NCBI GenBank assembly: GCA_036362985.1
Contig: JAYGXS010000001.1
Location: forward strand, 55,913,568 to 55,977,567
DNA: 64,000 nt
Reading direction: 5' to 3'
Source of the DNA: Ligula intestinalis
Lineage: Eukaryota > Platyhelminthes > Cestoda > Diphyllobothriidea > Diphyllobothriidae
The notes under the pieces are model-generated. The model saw nothing but the letters and a program-made list of their open reading frames with translations. It did no database searches and was not told where the DNA came from. Position numbers and translations under genes: made by a program. Positions 51,401 through 60,400 of this stretch are shown in pieces. Numbering within the stretch: position 1 is the first letter of the stretch; each line of letters opens with the position of its first letter.

Positions 51401-54400
51401 CTGTAAACAAAGACCTTCCAGTTTACCGTCAGAAGGGAACAATACACTTAAAATAAGAAACTAGATAGAGTGGAAACGCGGGCTACACATAACTAGCGTA
51501 CTTTCCCCTTAGTAACATCCATGGTTGGGAAGAACATCATATTCTTGAATAGATTTCAGAACGAGTAAACAAACACGTACGGTGTTCCGAATGTGTTTAT
51601 AAAATAAGCAGTGTGGCCTGGAAACGGTTAGAGAAAAAGGAAAAAACCCTTCCGATTTGAGTTGACCCAATGGGGAAAAACTCGAGGTTTTCAGCGGGAT
51701 TTGAACCCGCATAGTATAGAAGGCCTTTACCGGAAGCCAACGCTCTAACCACATGAGCTACAAACGCCCCACTTTCCGATTTGTTGAAAAAAACAAAATG
51801 AATGTGGTTTTATTCGTTTTTAAGGAGAGAAAAACTGTCGCTCATGGTAAGTAAATTTGGTGTGCGAAGCATGACTGCCCTGCATGTGATAGCATCTAAG
51901 GGTTCGAAATGCGCCTCGACCAGGGGTAGGATTCCCAAAGCCGAATGAGGATGTTTGCTGCAGACACGATCATAATATTGTTTTGGATGACAGCAGAATC
52001 AACCGTCAAGGTGGCGAGACAGGAGGAACCCACCGCGATCAATCACAGTCCGCTTGGAGTCCGAATGAGCAGGCACTCAAGGCTATACGAATCATCAGAG
52101 CACGAGGAGATACAATCAGGGCAGTTCTTTGCTGACGGGCCAAACTACCAGCCAGGTATTGAAAACAGAAGGGAACAAATCGCTGTGGAGCCATATTTAA
52201 GTTATAAACCTATCCTTTTCCGTTAGGATGAATCTTAACGAAGTTCGACAATTGTGCAGCTCCAATAAGGACACTTCGGCGGGCTTAAGCTACTATGTTG
52301 ATGCTGGACAGGAAAAAGAAAGGCTATAATGGAAAGCAGGGCAAATAGGAAAGCTAATAGGATCGTCCGTACAGCTTAGTTGAGAGCATTGTTGACTTCG
52401 CCGGCTGATGATTACAGCGCCTTACACATAAAGACTACCTACTATGGGGACGGCCAAATCGACCACAAAGAATAAATCTATTGGTCATATTGTGCGTGCG
52501 TAGGCAGGCTTGTCAACTCACATCTGAAAGCCGCACAAACTGCAGGGTAAAACTTAGAACATGGCAGGGTAAAAACACGCCAACAACGGTACAATTTGAC
52601 AGGCCAAACGTGAAAGTGAAACCCTGGGTGAAGCAGAAAAACTCGTCTAAGTGTGAGAGAGAAAACCATCCAACAAAACCGATGTTCTTTCGCCGAAATT
52701 CCCGTAGCGATATCCACCTAAATTGCAATAAAGGTTGACTGTTGGCGATTTAAATTAACCAGTAATCTGCTGCAGACCTAGGCCTGAACATCGCGCGTAA
52801 ATTACCTTGCGGAATATCATAATAAAGATTCTGAGTTGCAACTCATTCTAACGTGGGAGTTGTAACACTGGATCAAATTCGTAGGCCGCGTAGGACCCCT
52901 CCTTTAACACATAAGGCTATGCTCGGGAAGTCCTTGAGCGGCCACTGATAAGGCTAACATGCCCTTTGATGTCAGCAAATAAATGAGCTTGGAATGAGAA
53001 CAAAAAAATTGAAATCTTTCTGCTCACTGTTTGGAAGTTGGGGAATTGAAGACAAGTCAGAACAGGCGGAAAGTTTGCCAGAAGTTGTGGCATTGATTTG
53101 AGAGTTTCTCCTACCCACCGGGGTTTCTGCGGCCGCAGCGATTAATGCATCCACCGAACTTTCCGACATTTTGACAAAGCCCTGAAATGAAAGACGTTTG
53201 AATTTCAAACAATCTAGAGGAGGAATTAAAATGGCACGTTTAAAAATATGGCTATTGTAGTCTTAGTTAGTCTCCCTGCCTCCCTTCCACCCCAGATTGT
53301 GTAATTCTTATGATTCGTGATTGACTCTAATTTCGCGAAGTTCACTGAAATGGTCGTAGGCAGACACGGAATTCCGCTTGTCGGGCAGTTTGATGTACAC
53401 TTTGCCAATCAACAAAGTGTGCGCATTACGATTCAGACACGCTAGAATTTCAACTATTTGACGACGGCAAAACGGTCACCAACGGTGCTTACGAACTGCC
53501 TGCGTGCGCATGCTTGTTTCTGGCCCGAGACCATGGTCAAGAATATACCTGGCTGGATAAAAACCAAATAAGCCCCAAACAGTTGCGTGCCAATCTATAC
53601 GCCAGTTCGATTATCGTAGACGCGGAAATGACCGTTGTAGTGGGTGCAGGTGGATCAATCTATCACCGATCCCGTTTTCATCCTCTATGTCATTAGGGAT
53701 ATACATGATTTTCAGCAGTGTAGCAGCATCTAACGGAGTTATTCTGAAATCAAAGTGAAGGCAACCAAGTCTTGGTTAAATTTTTGGAAGGAACTAAGTC
53801 TGGAACTTGTTTGGAGATTTGCACAACCTTATAGAGATATGTATGAGCATATATTACATTCAGAAACTTCTAAATGTTATTTAGGTCACCACGATGGGGT
53901 GGCACTAATTAACAACAAGGAGAGCACATACATATAGCCCTCATAACTGAGAGACAAAAACTTGCGTTAAGGCTAACATCCTCACCTTTGCATTTTTGTT
54001 GCATTCATAGTAATCGCCGAGGCGCACATAAGACTTGAAGGTAAAATCCTCAGTTGTAAGGATGGTTATCCCACTGGTTCGGAGATACTAAAAGAAAAAC
54101 GCATCATCGTTGAATCTGGACAGACCAAGCTGTTTAAAAAGAAAAGGCTACCAAATTCTCATTAGTTTTATTTTCGAACCTAGTTTCAACAAAGATACAG
54201 GTGGGATTTTTCGACACACAGCGGAGTACTACCACAAATTTGATCATCGTGGTCAGTGCTATGCGTGTATCTATGGGGCGACTGATTCAATGACTGTGAA
54301 TAGTGTTGAATTAATGCTTCTTGATGTTGCCTATACGGCATCTCTACGAAAAAGAACTGCGAGTTTCCCAACCTCTAAAAAATCGGTACGTCGCGCAGGC

Positions 54401-57400
54401 GCCAGAATATGTGTGGCACGCGTGGATAGCCGCTTAACTTTGTCATTCACTGCACCCAAACAAATCTCCGGTCGTCTTGACGTTGTCTTGTCATCGGTAG
54501 CGGGCGGGTGGTGGGAAAGAATGCAGTAGACGCTGTGCAACACCGTCACAGTATAAATTATTTCACGCGCAATTAACCGGTGCTGCGCCCACTTTTTCGG
54601 ACACTTGGTGGATGTTGCTGCCAACGGGTTGCATGCAAATCACAAAACGATAGGACTAAAGGTTTAAGCGGGAACATAGAAGAGCCACACGCGCTACCAA
54701 GTGAGCCAAAGACTCTGGCCCTCTCGACTGCGATGAAGAATTGTGGATCAATTTACAGTGACGAAGCAGGAACCTAGCTAATTGTCGGACCTCTCTCACC
54801 CCTCCTTCCTCAGCCCCTGATAGGGCTAAATTATAACATCTGATATCCGAACGCTCTCACCGCTTATTGGGTGTTTAAACTTTTCTTACTTTACCCTCCT
54901 TTATGTTATTGCAAAGGCCTGACGATGAATATTCCCAAGCTAACGTTCGCTTAAATTGACTTCTAAATAGCGAGTCAAATTGAGTGGCCTTCGGAAAGCC
55001 ACCCTGATTGCAAGACAGAATATGGACATTCTGTTTTGCTTGGAGCCTTAGTTTAGTCTTTGCAAACGGTCCTTTGGCAATAAACGATTTACCTTCATGA
55101 AATATCATCAATAAAGGCAAATGAAATGTCATGGCTATTTCTGGTTTACTGCAGTGATCAGCCAAACATACCCAAACCCCAACTCGATAGCAGCTATAAG
55201 CTTGAACCAGTGTTTAAATAATTTTCGAAGTAGAAACACAGAAAATCGGCTACAGTGACTGCTTAAAAACTTCTCATCTAGCGACTTTTAACTGCCGCTA
55301 AGACGCACTATAAATTCGGACTCAACGAATCCATATAAGATAGCTGATTAGTGTTTAAAAACGAAAAAAGATTCAATAGTGGTGGTGGCCTTATAAAACC
55401 TTGTTATAGAGCAATCGTACTCACCTCACGAACGCTGTCCAAGTTCCACAATTGTTTTCCACAGGGAGTTATGTAGACGACCTCACCCAGCAGGCCACCT
55501 GGACCCACTCCCTTAACGAGGGTTTCACGCCTCCAACTAAAAAAAAATAAAGTACTTTAGAAAGCACAACAAGTAAGCGGTAAATTTGCTCACAATTTCC
55601 AAGCAGAAAGACAGCCCCTGCCATTTTTATCGCCTGTTTTGGAAATGAACCCACCTTCCGAATTACTAATGGCCGATTATTTAACAATGCATACCAAATC
55701 TGTTTACGTATTTCGGTCCAGTAGGCCTGTTATGGCGTCCATATTGCCTGATTTTACGGTACAATAAGAGGCGCCTAGTAGGAGTGGGTGACGTTGTGAT
55801 ATCAGTCTTTTCAGAGGCGAAGCTGGTCAGTCAATCTTTCTCCACGCGCCCGCTGCGCACACCCTCAATTACCACGGCAGCCGCCTACCTACATTAAAGC
55901 AAACATCCAACATGGCCTGTGTTCAGTCCGGTGAAGTGAGGACACGTCAACACACAGCCGTCTGCGGACACAGGCCACGCCACGGCGACACACTGGACTG
56001 CGCTATTTTGTCACAAGCCATGCAGGCAGTCCTCCGCCGCAAGGACAGATTTATCGATTTTTTCCGCTCGCCGCTGGCTCAAACGACATGAAAAGTATTC
56101 GGCCAGGCGGAGTGACCTGCAGCGTCGGCAGCGTCGGCAGCGAAGAAGGCATTAATGGTGCGGCCGCAGAATTTGTCTCAATAGGCTGTGAGCGTGGGGA
56201 TTTTGGAGAAAGCGTGAACGCACAGGCGCATGCATGCTCGACCCTGCGCACATGTGCACTGGCTGATGTCTACGCGGGCGTGAGTTGGATCGATGGTCCT
56301 ACGCTGGACGTCGAAATAGCGGAACTACTGTCCCACGCCATGTCCCATATCTGTGACGCGGGTACATCGTGTGCAGCTCGTGCCGACTACTACACACAAA
56401 ACTACGCAAATTGGCAAGGTCGTTAATGCACTTTCACTGCAGTTTCAAACTTCAAGCGAAATGTTGGGTAAAGCTTAGGTTAATTCTTCTGGCATCCTCT
56501 AGCGACTTAGCTCTACGGGAGGAAGAAAGAGGCCAAGGATATGTTTCCGATCATAAGCCGGTAAATAACGCCTAAATATAACACTCCTTTAACTTATCAG
56601 AGGTAGTAGAAGGAGGAATATGTTAAACGAGTTTTGAACAGATGCTCACGACTAAAAATTGATCGAAAAGATGATAATCTTGTTGAACTTTTGGTCGGTC
56701 ACGACGAAACGCCCATTCTCCAGGAGCTCAGTAGCTGCTTATCGCATATTCTGATCAAACCTTTTGTATCACGAAAATAGCTCCAGCTAATTCAAGTATA
56801 CGTTGAATACTCCCTGTCTAGGCTGTCTCTGGAGGTTTCTTTACATCCCACTGCAATTCCGTTGCGCAAACAGGCCTGGTGTGTTTACGCGAAGTTTTCT
56901 TGCAGTCTTTGCTTTAAAGTTGGAGCGCGTAACATGAATTTTGGTTGTGAGAGGCATCCGCTGATCCCAGGTCGTCGTCTGCTCGGTTCTTGAAGGCGTC
57001 ACAAGGCTCTGAATTAGCTCCTTGTCTGCTCCAAAGTTACACATCAAAAACGTCTGATAGCTGGGCACCAGTTACCGGGTTCTCAGGCATACTGGCACTA
57101 CCAAACAATGCAGCTAGTTACTTATAGGTCTCTCAACCTTTGATGGATAACCTTCGTTTCCGCGTCCAGCTGACGCACTCTGAACTCAACAAAAGCGTTA
57201 TTAATACGGACTAGTATAAGCGTTTGTGTGTCCACGCAACGACCATCGGTGTTGCTTCGGTATGCTTTTATTGAGCGGACCCTCCCGAATAAACGATTGC
57301 ATCAGCGTCTAACCCTAATAACTGTAAGGCTCCTACATAAAATTAGTTTGCAGAGGCTCTTAGGGGTAAAAAAAGTTGCTGAGAGCTATAAATTCAACAA

Positions 57401-60400
57401 AAGATTGTTAAGCAGTGGAATATCGAACCCGAGCCGAGTGAGACGCTATTAGGCGACTCATGCGCCATTATAAAAGTACAATACATAAAGTTTTCGAGCT
57501 TACGACACCGAGGTACTTCATGGGATGGCTTATATTTTAACGTTGACAATGAGCGTAAGTGGACCCAGTGACTTGAGTTTTATACAGTCGGCCTTCAGTA
57601 TAACGAGCTCCGAATAGTGATTATAATCGAAAGTACGCCTAAAGTCCTCAGTGGATCTTTGTAGCTGGGGTGGATGGAGCTTTGACTATACTAAAACATT
57701 TCCCTTACTACCCTGGGTTCGAATCTCACCGAAGTCGCCGAGTTTTTCACGACTGAGTCAAATGAATAGCAGCATGGTTAAAATGATGAAAGGAGATAAC
57801 CTTTCAGGACTTTCATCCGCCACGGAGCAGCCTAAGAATCATGTTTGTGCTCTAGAAAAGTACTCTGTTTACATCACTAGCACTTTTCCCCAGCACTTGT
57901 AGTCACTGACCACGTGCTTTGTAAGGTATCCAATTTCCGTTACGCGGACCTGTGCAGTCGACCTCATATAGGCAGATATGTTACGAATATAAGTTTGAAC
58001 TAACAACAATTCGTTCGGTGCAGTTTAAACGGAAGCGCGCACTAATAGAGTATCTGAGCTACGCGAATTATTTTGCCTTGCCTAAGCCTATTTTTTCCGA
58101 AGTTATAAGAAAAGTTGATACGTCTGAACTCCAGGTAAAAGAAACCCTGTCATGAAACGCTAGCTGAAATGATAAGGGACTCAAGTTAATGGTATGGAAA
58201 AGGCCTTTTAGTTATTTTGTGGAAGAGATTCCAACAAAACAGACTGCTGGAATCGAAACCAAGGCAACGAATCCTTGTGTGACCCTCCCTAAAAACAATG
58301 CATAGATTTAAGGTTACGTTGGCGCATAAGTAGGTGTGTAGGTAGACGCGAAATACGGTTCAATTCAGTGCTAAAAAACAGTTCACTTGAACGAGGACGG
58401 GGGATGTATAACAGCATTTCCAGTGCCAACGCGTTTCAACCCTTTTCCGTTCTTTAAACTGCATCAACCATTTAACCCCTATTAATATTGTTCCCCATTA
58501 CATGCCTGCCTATCCATCGTGCTCGTTCGGGGGGTTGCAAGGCATTCATTGCCAAAACATATACTGACATCTTAGATGAAAAATTTTCAGAAATAAACAG
58601 AGCTCTCAGGTTACACTGTTTGTTAAATCACGGAGCTCAGGACCGTTGAAGTAAATCACTTTTAAAGCAGACAAAATGCTAATATCGTCAAACGTTGAGA
58701 CCCAGGTCAAAAGTGAATGGTTTCAAGTCCACTGATGCCGCCAGTACCTTGACCGGAGTTATGTTGACATGAAACTCTCGTCCAAGAGGAGTCGGCAATA
58801 TGCTGTACAATCCAATTTACCTAGTACTGTATACGGGTAGGCTGTGTAAAGAGGTTTCGTTTGTCGAAAAGTTTAAGCACTTACCCCAGAGCAAGTGGCA
58901 CTCGATAACCGTCCTCTGTGTACTGAACGCTGCCCCGAGCTCGCCTGTGACCTGTTTGCAGAAACGCGAAAAGATTAAAAAGACCAACCGAAGGAAAAAG
59001 GAACTAAAACGGCAGGCCAACTGATAGAGTTCGCCTTTCTTAATTTTAATAGCAAAGAGGTTTTCAACAAATTCGCGTTAGGCCTGTACAATAACGCAGA
59101 AGACTAACATCTAGGTGCAAGTTGCACAAGAGGACGACTAATTTCTTCGAATGGAAAGAGTTAGGGGGGAGGTGGAGGGGGAGGGGGAATCTGGGTTAGC
59201 GAATCAACTCTCCAAACTGGATGCGGTTCTTAGTCTGGCGATCTGGAAGCCATAGGAACACAAAACAATCCCACTGTGCAGGCGGATTGCCGCCGCCCTC
59301 CGCTGTCGCAACGCCTTCAGGTAATGTGGTAGCGCCTTAAAGGTGGCCTCAAAGGAACTACTCACATATTACGGTCCTTTGCCCCTCCCTCATTACCATG
59401 CTAAATACCTGTAAAGACTTGCTCCTGTTTTCGGCTGATGAAGGATCCGCGACGGATGTCGAAACGTCAGACGAATAAAAGTGTTCTCCCAGCAATTGAA
59501 TCGTTTTTCTTACTTGACGAGAAGTCATCAAAAACTACCATTCTGAAGTAGGTGAGAGAAATATTTGCCAAACAGGACTGAATGGAATGATTGAAAGGTT
59601 ATTTGGGTGCACATAAGTTTACGGAAATGGGCCTGCGAGGCAAAAAAACGCTTCATACCGTTTGCTTTCGTGGTTTGGAAATGAATGTAGGGAAATCAGG
59701 CGAATGATTCATGGTCAGCATAATATGTTGCGCAAGACCTACACAGCTAATGAATACGCCTGCTATAAAATGAATCCATTTAGATAACTGTGGTACGAAG
59801 TATAGCTATAAAGCCTATTCTTAGTCCATGAATTGTTACCATGTCAACTTCAAGAGCTAAGTCGCCTGTAATGATGGTCTTTATTTCACGAGGGAGAAGG
59901 ACAACTAAATTTAATCAGTCGGTAGATATCGATTTGGCAGTTAAAACATTCAAGTAACAGCAAAAGAATGCCAACTATCCTGCTAATTATAAAATTGTTT
60001 TGGTAGGAATCGCCTATAATCGCTCCCCCATCAAAAACTGAATTTCAGTCCCCACCCGAAAGCTGTTTTGCATAACTGATATGGGCTTTATTTAACCTAA
60101 GGGAGCAAAGATTCGCAAATGCAGAATCAGGAACTGATCGAGCATCCAAATCACCTTTAAAGTTTTCTGAGCTTACGAAATCCTGCAACCATCGACATCT
60201 AAATTCGCGTAAATGTTCACGGTCATCGTCCCAAAAGATGAAGACTTTGGCAAGTCTTGCCTGAAATGTAGAGGTCGTTGAAAGGTACGCCAAAGTAACG
60301 AATTAACGTCCTTATACAGCCATGAAAAGATAGTGATGAGGCGAACAAGCGGGAGGATTTGAAGACAGTCGGGAGACAGGATATTGGGTTCAAGGAGGAA

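Noticed and set aside
51690..51772. Functional tRNA gene
   Set aside because: The T-arm is perfect but acceptor ends do not pair and no sound anticodon arm forms; flanking sequence recurs at 57.7 kb, as for a SINE.
54110..54529. 139-codon plus-strand ORF as a gene
   Set aside because: No motif, no splice or promoter support, and it partly overlaps an equally open antisense frame.
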